From positions 20,242 through 84,241 of the forward strand of contig NZ_JAAGOA010000030.1 of the NCBI RefSeq assembly GCF_010550675.1: a stretch of DNA of 64,000 bases, read 5' to 3'. The notes under the pieces are model-generated. The model did no database searches and had not been told where the DNA came from. It saw only the letters and a list, made by a program, of their open reading frames with translations. Below are positions 17,807 through 26,033 of this stretch, one piece after another (the stretch's first letter is position 1; every line of letters begins with the position of its first letter). The position numbers and the translations under genes are program-made. Source of the DNA: Phytoactinopolyspora halotolerans (GTDB lineage Bacteria; Actinomycetota; Actinomycetes; Jiangellales; Jiangellaceae).

Positions 17807-18948
17807 CGGGTGAACTCCTCCCACGTGCCGTCCGGGATGTTGTCCTGGAACCCCTCGTGCTCCAGCATCTGCATCGGCACCGCGTCGAAGACCGATTCGC
17901 AATCATGGGTGACCGGCAGGTCCGACAGCGTGACCTCGGGCACTTCCTCGCCGTTCCCTTCCCAGTCGCGCATGATGGCCTCGGCCATGTCGAAGCCCAT
18001 CTGATATGCGTCGCGGAATCCGGCGGCGGTGATGTCCCCGCGGCAGATCGCGGCCAGTTCGTCCAGCTGGCCACCGTTGCCGAGAATGTCGATGTCGTCG
18101 ATGCGCCCCTGGGCGGTCAGCGACTCCATGACACCGAGGGCCGTGTTGCTATTGGCTCCGATGATCAGGTCGACATCTGGGTGGGCAGTGACGATGGTCT
18201 CGGTGAACCTGAATGCCTTCTCCCGATTGAAATCGGCGAACACCTCGTCGACAACCTCGTACTCGAGCCCGCATTCGCCGAGAGTGTCGTCGAGCGCATC
18301 CAGTGCGCCGCCCACACGATCTTGCGAGATCTCCGAAGCGGCCGGGCCCCAGAACGGGACGACGGTGATGTCCTCGCCTGCCTCGCAGTAGCCCTGGGCG
18401 AGGAATTCCGCGCCGTTGTGACCCATCGCATACTCATCGACGGCCACCCACGTCAGTGGATCGGCGTCGGGCGATTCCTCGAGGGTTCCGGGATCGATCG
18501 CCCCCACGATGGTGGTCGTGCCCGCGGCTTCGATCTCGGCGATCCTGTCGTCCACCAACGCGTACGACGCCGGATTGACGATCGCGTAGTCGGGCGCCAG
18601 AGTCGCCGTGTCCTGAAGGATGCGGTCCATCCCGTCGTGGTCCTCTGCACCAGCCGGAGCGGCCGTGTTCATCGTGTACTCGAAGCCGGCCTCCTCGAAC
18701 GCCGCTTCGAGGCCGATGATCTGCTGGCCTGCCATCTCGGTGATGTCCTGAGTGAACGCCACGAAGGCGATCAGCGGGCCATCACCCTCGGCCTGCGCGT
18801 CGACGTCCAGCCCTTCTCCGTCGTCGCCTTCATCCTCCGGAACGACCGCCTGATCCGCGGTTTCGTCCAGTTCCGCGCCGCAGGCGGACAGAACCAGCGC
18901 TGCGGCACACAGGACGAATAGCGATGAGGTCGTCTTTCGGTAACGCAT
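17803..18948 (-). CDS. Sugar-binding lipoprotein (periplasmic-binding-protein type I)
   Basis: 381 residues. The lipoprotein signal MRYRKTTSSLFVLCAAALVL ends at the lipobox LSAC, which fixes the start at 18948 rather than further upstream. An acidic linker (VVPEDEGDDGEGLDVD) precedes a RbsB-like fold (LIAFVAFTQDITEMAGQQIIGLEAA, DYAIVNPASYALVDDRIAEIEAAG, IIGANSNTALGVMESL). It captures a monosaccharide for the RbsC-like permease. The ligand is unknown; the neighbouring enzymes suggest a pentose, 6-deoxy sugar or related aldose. Confidence 0.9.
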   Translation of the reverse strand: MRYRKTTSSLFVLCAAALVLSACGAELDETADQAVVPEDEGDDGEGLDVDAQAEGDGPLIAFVAFTQDITEMAGQQIIGLEAAFEEAGFEYTMNTAAPAGAEDHDGMDRILQDTATLAPDYAIVNPASYALVDDRIAEIEAAGTTTIVGAIDPGTLEESPDADPLTWVAVDEYAMGHNGAEFLAQGYCEAGEDITVVPFWGPAASEISQDRVGGALDALDDTLGECGLEYEVVDEVFADFNREKAFRFTETIVTAHPDVDLIIGANSNTALGVMESLTAQGRIDDIDILGNGGQLDELAAICRGDITAAGFRDAYQMGFDMAEAIMRDWEGNGEEVPEVTLSDLPVTHDCESVFDAVPMQMLEHEGFQDNIPDGTWEEFTR

Positions 18949-18997
18949 GATGTTCCCTCCTCGTTGTGGGACGGTGCGTGTCAGGGGCGCGAACGCA

Positions 18998-20035
18998 TCA
19001 ATGTCTGCCTTGAAGCTTGATTCGGAGCATCTGCGAAGCCACGGCAAGGATGATCAGCAAGCCCAGGAAGATCTGCTGCCAGTAGAATCCCGCGCCGGCG
19101 AGGAGCAGGCCGTTCTCCAGTACTCCGATGAACAGCAAGCCCAGCACGGTGCCGAGAATGGTGCCGATCCCCCCGAACAAGAGTGTGCCGCCGAGCACCA
19201 CACCGGCGATGACATGAAGCTCGTTGAGCTGCCCCATATTCGGGTTCGCGGCATTCATCCGCCCCATGAGAACGAGCGCGGCGACACCGACCATGGCACC
19301 CTGGAAGGCGAAGACACCGATCGTCCAGCGATCGACGTTGATACCCGCCCGCCTCGCTGCTTCCTCATTGGAGCCGATCGCGACGGTGTAGCGGCCGAAC
19401 CTGGTATATCGGAAGAGCAGCCAGCCCAGCGCAACGCAGAAACCCGCGATGGCGACCGGGACAGGTACGGGGCCCCACATTCCCCGCCCGAGGATCAGGA
19501 TCTGTTCCGGGAGGCCAACGTACTGGCCGCCGTACATGAATTCCTGGACGGCTCCGCGATACGCGATCAGTCCTCCGAGAGTGGCCAACAGGGCGGGGAC
19601 CTTGAGCTTGGTGACCACCATGCCGTTGAGCACACCAAGCACCGCACCCATCGCGATCGCGAACGGCACGGCCAGGTGAGGTGACCAGTCTTGTACGATG
19701 ATCAGTGACGCGGTCACGCACAGCACCAGCGCCATCATGGAGCCGATCGACAGGTCGATGTTCTTCGACGTGATGACGAACGTCTGCCCGACACCTAGGA
19801 TCACGAAGATCGCGGCGGTTCTCAGGATGTTCGTGAGGTTGTGCCCGGTGAAGAAGGCGTCGCTGAAGAACGACAGCGCGACGATGAGCAGGATCATCGG
19901 AATGATCAGCAGATTGGCCTCGCGAACGATGCGGCCCGCGAACGTGCCGATCGGGCCTTGGGCGGCGCGCGTTGCTTCTCGGGACGAGGGCGTGCGGGAT
20001 TCCCTGGCGTGCGATTCGATGTCTAATTTGGTCAT
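18998..20035 (-). CDS. Sugar ABC transporter permease (RbsC/FrcC-like)
   Basis: 345 residues. ATG at 20035 follows CAGGAG; the ~40 upstream in-frame residues are not family-like. The cytoplasmic N-terminus (~50 residues) precedes about eight to ten helices, with GQTFVITSKNIDLSIGSMMAL, the NGMVVTKLKVPALLATLGGLIAYRG block and GRYTVAIGSNEEAARRAGINV conserved in RbsC-type permeases. It is the first gene of the permease / binding protein / ATPase / FAH operon; a 98-base gap separates it from the dehydratase gene upstream. Confidence 0.93.
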   Translation of the reverse strand: MTKLDIESHARESRTPSSREATRAAQGPIGTFAGRIVREANLLIIPMILLIVALSFFSDAFFTGHNLTNILRTAAIFVILGVGQTFVITSKNIDLSIGSMMALVLCVTASLIIVQDWSPHLAVPFAIAMGAVLGVLNGMVVTKLKVPALLATLGGLIAYRGAVQEFMYGGQYVGLPEQILILGRGMWGPVPVPVAIAGFCVALGWLLFRYTRFGRYTVAIGSNEEAARRAGINVDRWTIGVFAFQGAMVGVAALVLMGRMNAANPNMGQLNELHVIAGVVLGGTLLFGGIGTILGTVLGLLFIGVLENGLLLAGAGFYWQQIFLGLLIILAVASQMLRIKLQGRH

Positions 20036-20133
20036 GGCCGCTCCTGAGTGTGTGGGCCGACCGCCATCGCGCGGCGGCGGCCTGGGCGAGGATGTGCTGA
20101 CCGCGGTGACGCGCCCCATGCGGCGCCGTTCGG

Positions 20134-21336
20134 TCACCACGCCGGAATGATGGGAAACCAATGGGGCCGGTACGGATCCGGCCCGACGGTGTTGCCTTCG
20201 ACGTAGACGTTGCGATAGGTGCCGCTGGCATGCAGCTCGGCGTATTTCGCGACTTTAGCCTCGTCCAGCTCAACCCCCCAGCCCGGTCCCTCGGGGGGCT
20301 GCAGCACGCCCTTTTCCGGCAAGAGCATGTCTCCGGCGATCACGTCGTCCAGCAGATGGTGGTAGTGGGCATCGACCGCCGCGGTGAGACCGGGCATGGC
20401 CACTCCGGTATGTGCCATGACGGCCATCCCGATGCCGAGCTCGATCCCGCTGTGCATCGACACTCCGATGCCGATGGTCCGCGCCACCGTGTCGAGCGTG
20501 TGCACCTGTGTGGGCCCGCCCCAGTACCACGGATCGGTCAGGACCACGTCGATGGCGCCGATCTGTTTGGCGGGACCGAGCTCTTGGAAGCTGGTCACGC
20601 ACATATTCGTGGACATCGCCAACCTGGTGCGTTCTCGGACCGTGGCCATACTCGCCATTCCAGCCACGGGGTCCTCGTAGTACTCCAATCCCACGCGTTC
20701 CAGCCGCGGCGCCAGTTCGACGGCGGTCTCGACGGTCCAGGCGGATTGAGGATCGAGCCGGAGGCGAATGTCCGGACCGAGGCGTTCACGCAGGGCCTCC
20801 ATCGTGGCGACCTCGTCAGCCGCGGGCAGAACACCGCCTTTGAGCTTGACGGTCCTGAAGCCTCGACGCTCCACCAAGTCCGCGGCGTGCTCAGCCATCT
20901 CCTCGGGAGTCGTCACGCCAGGACGGGTACCGTCCTCGCTCGGGTACCGGTAGAAGCAGTAGGCCGCCATCTCGATGTGCGGACGGAGCGCCCCGCCCAG
21001 CAGACGATACGCCGGCTGGCCGGTGGCCTTCCCGATGACGTCTATCGCGGCCATCTCCAGCGCCGAAGCGGTCAACGGCTCTCGGCTCCAGTAGAAACGG
21101 TTGGAGATGATGTTGCGGATGACCTCAAGATCGAACGGATTCTGCCCAAGTATCGGGCGGCTGAGCCGCTCGACCTGTTCCTTCGAGGCGGCCGTCTCCC
21201 CGAGGCCGACGTAGCCCTCGTCGGTGTGCATCTTGACCAGGGTTCGCGTGAATGCCAGATGCACGCCGTAAGCGAAGCGAAGCGGGGCTTCGATCGGCAC
21301 GGTCACCTCGACGGCTTCAACTTCAGTGATCTTCAT
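20134..21336 (-). CDS. Enolase-superfamily sugar acid dehydratase (glucarate-dehydratase-like fingerprint)
   Basis: 400 residues. ATG at 21336 follows GAGGGAG. The N-terminal capping domain (MKITEVEAVEVTVP) precedes a TIM barrel with the KxK base (TVKLKGG), metal ligands Asp (IRLRLDPQSAW), Glu (YYEDP) and Asn (MSTNMC), and a His-Asp dyad (VLTDPWYWGG, VSMHSGIELGIG). The Asp-Glu-Asn ligand set and the dyad are the glucarate dehydratase pattern within the mandelate-racemase family. The reaction would be loss of water from an aldonate or aldarate to a 2-keto-3-deoxy acid, feeding the FAH-family dehydratase downstream. The exact substrate is open. Confidence 0.85.
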   Translation of the reverse strand: MKITEVEAVEVTVPIEAPLRFAYGVHLAFTRTLVKMHTDEGYVGLGETAASKEQVERLSRPILGQNPFDLEVIRNIISNRFYWSREPLTASALEMAAIDVIGKATGQPAYRLLGGALRPHIEMAAYCFYRYPSEDGTRPGVTTPEEMAEHAADLVERRGFRTVKLKGGVLPAADEVATMEALRERLGPDIRLRLDPQSAWTVETAVELAPRLERVGLEYYEDPVAGMASMATVRERTRLAMSTNMCVTSFQELGPAKQIGAIDVVLTDPWYWGGPTQVHTLDTVARTIGIGVSMHSGIELGIGMAVMAHTGVAMPGLTAAVDAHYHHLLDDVIAGDMLLPEKGVLQPPEGPGWGVELDEAKVAKYAELHASGTYRNVYVEGNTVGPDPYRPHWFPIIPAW

Positions 21337-21354
21337 GTGCACTCCCTCGTGTGA

Positions 21355-22284
21355 TCAGGCGGCGACGTAGAGATCTGCGGCGACGCGACGGATCTCGCCC
21401 GTGCGCAGCAGATCATCGAGATGAGCACGGACCATGGCAACGGAGCGGAACTCGGGCTCCTTGCCCATGGCCCGGCAGGTGTGAAGCCACACATCTTCCA
21501 GCGAGACAGGCTCGCGGCCCAGCGGCTCGCGCACCACCGCCCATATTCGCTGCAGGTACGTGGTGACCTCGTCCAGCAGTGTGCGAAACGCCGATGCCTC
21601 GCGAGGCGCGTAGTGCGACATCGCGACCGATGTGATGTCTCGTTCGTCGATGAGGGCGCGCAGCTTGTGCAGGGTGGCGGCGAACGCTCGCGGGTCGAGG
21701 TGCCCGTGGAAGATGGGCCAGTCTGTACCGGTCACGGTATCGCCGAGGATGAGACACCGGGAACGTCGCTCCAGCCAGCCGAGTTCGGCGTGGACGTGTC
21801 CGGGCAGCTCGAACGCTTCCAGCTCCACCCCGCCACCCAGGCGCAGGATGGCTCCTTCGCCCACCACCACGTCGACCGGGCAGCCCTGCTCGGCGTAGGT
21901 GGAGGCTAGCTCAGCGCGCAGCTCAGGCGTGTCCGGCACCAGGTCCGGATGGTGCAGGGCGAACTCGCGCAGATTGCGGTCGACGTCCTCGATCCACGGC
22001 ACGGCACCGGCGGCAGCGACGGCCAGGCTGCCGTGCACGTCGCGCAGTCGCCGGAAGTTGCCGATGTGGTCGTGGTGGGCATGGGTGTTGGCCAGGTAGC
22101 GCAACGGCCGTCCCCGCCTGCTCTCGAGGAGTCGGTCGATGTGCGCGCCGGACGCCGGGAGCCCACCGTCGACGAGCGCGACGGCGTCTGCGCCGATGAC
22201 GGCGTGCATGTACAGCGGAATCTCGGGGGTGAGCTCCTGGCGGATCTGCACGACCGTCTCGCTGAGCTCAATGGCTTGTTCCAT
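21355..22284 (-). CDS. Metallo-beta-lactamase-fold hydrolase (candidate sugar lactonase)
   Basis: 309 residues. The metal motif THAHHDHIGN (about residues 67-76) supplies the HxHxDH ligands. A further His lies in LPGHVHAELGW and an Asp in ILGDTVTG, so the di-metal site is complete. The C-terminal ~60 residues form a helical, winged-helix-like segment as in LACTB2-type proteins. ATG at 22284 is preferred because GGAAGGGA precedes it; an alternative ATG at 22302 overlaps the SDR stop (TGATG). Its position between a dehydrogenase and a dehydratase suggests hydrolysis of the aldono-lactone, which is inference. Confidence 0.8.
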   Translation of the reverse strand: MEQAIELSETVVQIRQELTPEIPLYMHAVIGADAVALVDGGLPASGAHIDRLLESRRGRPLRYLANTHAHHDHIGNFRRLRDVHGSLAVAAAGAVPWIEDVDRNLREFALHHPDLVPDTPELRAELASTYAEQGCPVDVVVGEGAILRLGGGVELEAFELPGHVHAELGWLERRSRCLILGDTVTGTDWPIFHGHLDPRAFAATLHKLRALIDERDITSVAMSHYAPREASAFRTLLDEVTTYLQRIWAVVREPLGREPVSLEDVWLHTCRAMGKEPEFRSVAMVRAHLDDLLRTGEIRRVAADLYVAA

Positions 22285-22301
22285 GACTCTTCCCTTCCGC
22301 A

Positions 22302-23051
22302 TCAGAACGAGGCGAGCAGCCCGCCGTCGACGAGATGCCAGGAGCCGGTGACGAAGCTCGCCTCGTCAGACAGGAGGAACGCCGCGAACCGCGCGACCTC
22401 GCCGGCCTGACCGATGCGGTTCAGCGCATGCATGCGCCCCCATTCGGCGAGTTGGCGCTGCGGATCTTCGGGGTCGAAGTACTCGGCGTTCGCACGTACC
22501 AGCGGCGTTTCGATGGTGCCTGGACAGATGGCTGTGACTCGGATGTTCTCCGGGCCGTGGTCGAGCGCCATAGCCCGGGTGAGTGAGATGACTCCGCCTT
22601 TGGTGGCCGCGTAGGCGGCGACCTCGGTCTGTGTCGCGTGCGCTTGGATCGATGACATGTTGACGATCGCGCCACCTCCTGAGCTGTGCAGACGGGGAAT
22701 GACCGCCTTGCTCATGAGGTAGATGGACTTCAGGTTGACGTCCTGCACGCGATCCCAGTCGTCCTCCGGCGTGTCCACAACCGATCCATGCCGCTCGAGC
22801 CCGGCGCAGTTGAACAAGCCCCGAACCGGGCCGAGTTCGGCTGCGCGCTCGGCCACCCGGACGCAGTCAGCCTGACTCGTGACATCGGCATGGATGGTCT
22901 CGATGTTCCGGGTCCGCAGCGTCGCGAGGCCGTCGTCGGCGACGTCCACCCCCAACACGACGGCGCCTTGCTCGGCGAAGACCTCAGCGGACGCGCGTCC
23001 GATGCCGGAAGCGGCACCCGTCGCGACGATCACTCCGTTCAGCTGCGCCAT
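22302..23051 (-). CDS. SDR family oxidoreductase (candidate aldose 1-dehydrogenase)
   Basis: 249 residues of the classical short-chain dehydrogenase fold. The cofactor motif is TGAASGIG (11-18), with acidic Asp36 after beta-2 (VVLGVDVAD) favouring NAD. It also has the NCAG motif at 81, catalytic Ser134, Tyr147 and Lys151 (YAATK), and C-terminal TGSWHLVDGG. A GAGGGAG site precedes the ATG. It is the first gene of the minus-strand catabolic arm, divergent from the IclR regulator, and probably starts the pathway by oxidising an aldose to its lactone (inference from gene order). Confidence 0.87.
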   Translation of the reverse strand: MAQLNGVIVATGAASGIGRASAEVFAEQGAVVLGVDVADDGLATLRTRNIETIHADVTSQADCVRVAERAAELGPVRGLFNCAGLERHGSVVDTPEDDWDRVQDVNLKSIYLMSKAVIPRLHSSGGGAIVNMSSIQAHATQTEVAAYAATKGGVISLTRAMALDHGPENIRVTAICPGTIETPLVRANAEYFDPEDPQRQLAEWGRMHALNRIGQAGEVARFAAFLLSDEASFVTGSWHLVDGGLLASF

Positions 23052-23070
23052 CGCAACTCCCTCGTAGCGT

Positions 23071-23145
23071 TTGACAACATCAATCGTCGTTCAATATCGT
23101 CATACCCTAGAAGCGCCCGGCATGCCCGTCAAGCGTCGATCGACG
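23071..23145 (+). promoter_or_regulatory. IclR-side promoter and candidate operator
   Basis: In the 142-base divergent gap, TTGACA (23071-23076) and TATCGT (23095-23100) with 18 bases between form a plausible promoter for the IclR gene. A perfect 12-bp palindrome, CGTCGATCGACG (23134-23145), lies downstream of the predicted start and could be the IclR operator. Both are unproven. Confidence 0.45.
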
Positions 23146-23193
23146 AAAACGGATGCGCCACTGGCGCCGGGACGGCTTACGGAAAGGAACCAC

Positions 23194-24021
23194 ATGGCAC
23201 GTCAGCAGGTAGCAGAACCCGGAGGGGAACCCCAGCCGGAGTCGTCTCCGATGCCTGCCGTGGACAAGGCGCTTGCCACCTTGGCGGAACTGGCGGCGGC
23301 AGGACCTGCCGGCCTGTCCCTCGGAGAACTCGCTACGCGCCTCAAGCTCAACAAGACGAGCCTGCACGCGACCCTCCGGGCACTACGCCATCGCGATTTC
23401 GTCGCCCAGATTCCCGAAAGCGGCTCATATCGGCTCGGACCGACGTCATTTGAGCTGTCTCGTGCCTACACGAGGCACCTCGACATCCGTGCGATTCTCC
23501 GGCCGAGAGTCTTGCGGCTGGCCGAAGAGATCGACGAGGTGTGCCACATCTCGGTGCTGGACGGAACCGAGATCCTCTATCTGGAGAAGATGGAGTCCCG
23601 TAAACCCATCCAGCCCGGGACATACGTGGGAATGCGCCTGTCCGCGCTGACCACCGCTATGGGCAGGGCGATGATCGCTTGCGAGTACACGGATTACGAA
23701 TCGTTCGCGACCAGATTCAGCGGTGCGCTCAAACCACGCACGCAGAATGCGCCGACCACACTCCCGGAGGCGTGGGAGCGAATCGTCCAAGCCAGAAGAG
23801 ACGGCTATGGTCTGGATCTCGAAGAGAACGTCATCGGTCTCACCGCCATCGGCATGGCGGTTCTCGAACCACACGGACGGCCGCTCGGCGCGGTCAGCAT
23901 TGTCGTGCTGACAGATGAGTGGCACAGAACCGGGCCCGAGTACTTCTACCAGCGCCTCTACGCCGCGCTGTCCGACGTCGTCGCGCCTCCGTTGATGCTG
24001 CAGCAGCCGATGCCGGACTGA
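23194..24021 (+). CDS. IclR family transcriptional regulator
   Basis: 275 residues; ATG at 23194 follows GGAAAGGA. The N-terminal winged helix (residues ~18-80: VDKALATLAELAAAGPAGLS, LGELATRLKLNKTSLHATLRAL) is followed by the IclR effector domain (ILRPRVLRLAEEIDEVCHIS, YLEKMESRKPIQ, GYGLDLEENVIGLTAIGMAV). The effector domain normally binds a small carbon metabolite. It stands between the two divergent catabolic arms and so most likely controls both. Confidence 0.92.
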   Translation: MARQQVAEPGGEPQPESSPMPAVDKALATLAELAAAGPAGLSLGELATRLKLNKTSLHATLRALRHRDFVAQIPESGSYRLGPTSFELSRAYTRHLDIRAILRPRVLRLAEEIDEVCHISVLDGTEILYLEKMESRKPIQPGTYVGMRLSALTTAMGRAMIACEYTDYESFATRFSGALKPRTQNAPTTLPEAWERIVQARRDGYGLDLEENVIGLTAIGMAVLEPHGRPLGAVSIVVLTDEWHRTGPEYFYQRLYAALSDVVAPPLMLQQPMPD

Positions 24022-24071
24022 ACTTTCGCACAGCTACACCTCGCGCGTCGAGAGCAACCAGAGAGGAGAAC

Positions 24072-25319
24072 ATGTTGTTCACCCCGACCAGGTGGGTCAC
24101 GCATACGAGCCATCGGCAATGGCTGCTCGGAGAAGCCGACCGGCTGTTCAGTTTCTACGAGCCATACGCGATCAACCCCCGTGGCGGGTTCCACGACCTC
24201 GACGATCGCGGTGAACCGCTGCCCACGGGCTGGCCTCCCGCGGCAGAGCCCACGCGGAACCTGTTCACCACCACACGCCTCGTGCACTGTTTCGCCATCG
24301 GGACGCTACTCGGGCGTCCCGGCGCCGCGCGATACGTCGACCACGGCATGGATTTCCTCTGGAGCGGCCACCGCGACCGGCAGAGTGGAGGTTACCGCTG
24401 GTCCGACGGCTACGCTGGTCCGGTCGATGACAGCAAGCAGGCATATGGACACGCCTTCGTTCTGCTCGCCGCATCGTCCGCCAAGGTGGCCGGCCATCCG
24501 GACGCCGAGCGCCTCCTGACCGACATCTCCACCGTCCTCGAGGAACGCTTCTGGGATCCGAAATACGGTATGGCAGCCGAAGAATTCACCGCGGAGTGGC
24601 AACCGAAAAGCGATTACCGCGGCCAGAACTCCAACATGCACCTGACCGAGGCACTGATGGCCGCCCACGAGGCGACTGGCGAGCAGAGATATCTCGATAT
24701 GGCGCATTCCATCGCGCGAATGCTCATCCGAGATATCGCCGCATCGAATGAGTGGCGTCTACCCGAGCACTATCATCCCGACTGGTCGATCGACTTCGAC
24801 TACGGAACCGACGTGTTCCGTCCCTACGGGTCCACCGTGGGGCATTGGCTGGAATGGGTCCGGCTGGTGCTGCAGCTGTGGGAGATGGGCAGCCGGCAGG
24901 AAACATGGATGCCCGAGGCGGCTCGATCACTGTTCACACAGGCGACCGCCGAAGGCTGGGATCACTCCCAGGGCGGCTTCTACTTCACGGTGGATTGGGA
25001 GGGCCGGCCCGTGGACCGTGACCGGTATTGGTGGCCTTGCACGGAAGGCATCGGAGCAGCGGCATTCCTCGGCATGATCGACGGTGACCAGGTATACGAG
25101 GACTGGTACCGGCGCGTCTGGGATTGGTGCGAACACCACCTGATCGACCGGGAGCTCGGTAGCTGGCACCATCAACTGGACGATTCGCTCAGTCCGAGAA
25201 CCGACCCCTGGTTCGGCAAGCCGGACCTCTACCACACCTTGCAAGCATGCCTGGTGCCACTGCTGCCCACCACCGGATCGATCGTCCGGGGCCTGGCGGA
25301 AACTGGAGTGCGGCTATGA
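24072..25319 (+). CDS. AGE family epimerase/isomerase
   Basis: 415 residues; ATG at 24072 after GAGAGGAG, 50 bases after the IclR gene. It has the (alpha/alpha)6-barrel of N-acylglucosamine 2-epimerase, mannose isomerase and sulfoquinovose isomerase. Landmarks are NPRGGFHDLDDRGEPL, TTRLVHCFAIGTLLG (catalytic-region His), KQAYGHAFVLLAASS, NSNMHLTEALMAAHEATG and WWPCTEGIGAAAFLG. It interconverts aldose/ketose or C2 epimers, letting more sugars enter the pathway. It overlaps the next gene by ATGA. The substrate is not deducible. Confidence 0.87.
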   Translation: MLFTPTRWVTHTSHRQWLLGEADRLFSFYEPYAINPRGGFHDLDDRGEPLPTGWPPAAEPTRNLFTTTRLVHCFAIGTLLGRPGAARYVDHGMDFLWSGHRDRQSGGYRWSDGYAGPVDDSKQAYGHAFVLLAASSAKVAGHPDAERLLTDISTVLEERFWDPKYGMAAEEFTAEWQPKSDYRGQNSNMHLTEALMAAHEATGEQRYLDMAHSIARMLIRDIAASNEWRLPEHYHPDWSIDFDYGTDVFRPYGSTVGHWLEWVRLVLQLWEMGSRQETWMPEAARSLFTQATAEGWDHSQGGFYFTVDWEGRPVDRDRYWWPCTEGIGAAAFLGMIDGDQVYEDWYRRVWDWCEHHLIDRELGSWHHQLDDSLSPRTDPWFGKPDLYHTLQACLVPLLPTTGSIVRGLAETGVRL

Positions 25320-25975
25320 CCTCGACCCAAGATATCGACCTCGACGTGCTCGCCGAAGAGACATACAGCGCCGTCTTCTCCGACATCTGTGATCAACTCG
25401 GCTTCCACGAACAGACCGCGCTACCGGGCATCGCGCCTATCGGAGGTTCCGGCCGAATCGTAGGCTGGGCTCGCCCGTTCGTCGCTCGCAGCGTCGGCGA
25501 ACCTCCGTCACGCCCCTACGGCAATGAGATCGACTTCATCGATTCACTCGGCCCCGGGGACGTGCCGGTAGGTGATGGAACCAGCCGGCCGGCCGCCGCA
25601 TGGGGTGAATTGTTCTCGTGCGCAGCGCGCGGCCGCGGTGCACGGGGCGCGGTGATCGACGGATACGTTCGCGACGTCGCGAAGATCCGTGCGCTAGGGT
25701 TTCCGGTGTCCGCGCGAGGAAGCAGACCGACGGATAGCCTCGGCCGGGTGTCGCTTGACGCGACCGTCGCTTCGGTGCACATAGGCGGAACAACCGTCGT
25801 GGCTGGAGACCTGATCGTTGCCGATGATGACGGAGTCACCGTCGTGCCACGCGACATCGCCGACGACGTGGCCCACCGTGCACTGGAGAAGGCGACAACG
25901 GAGAACATGGCGCGTCAGCTGCTGTTGGACGGCGGCAAGCTTGCTGACGTCTGGGAACGCCACGGCGTCATGTGA
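25316..25975 (+). CDS. RraA-like / 4-hydroxy-4-methyl-2-oxoglutarate aldolase-fold protein
   Basis: 219 residues; the ATG at 25316 overlaps the AGE stop. RraA-fold hallmarks are VFSDICDQLGFHEQTALPGI, WGELFSCAARGRGARGAVIDGYVRDVAKIRALGFPV (the G-x-x-R-D signature region) and GDLIVADDDGVTVVP. Catalytic members are metal-dependent aldolases/decarboxylases of 2-oxo acids; others bind RNase E. In sugar-acid clusters such genes probably act on a 2-keto acid intermediate, a guess supported by the conserved Arg-Asp. It is translationally coupled to the epimerase. Confidence 0.83.
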   Translation: MTSTQDIDLDVLAEETYSAVFSDICDQLGFHEQTALPGIAPIGGSGRIVGWARPFVARSVGEPPSRPYGNEIDFIDSLGPGDVPVGDGTSRPAAAWGELFSCAARGRGARGAVIDGYVRDVAKIRALGFPVSARGSRPTDSLGRVSLDATVASVHIGGTTVVAGDLIVADDDGVTVVPRDIADDVAHRALEKATTENMARQLLLDGGKLADVWERHGVM

Positions 25976-26033
25976 CAGCACATCCCGTCGTCACCTTCAC
26001 CCCAGCACTTCGACACACCGCATGGAGATAAGC

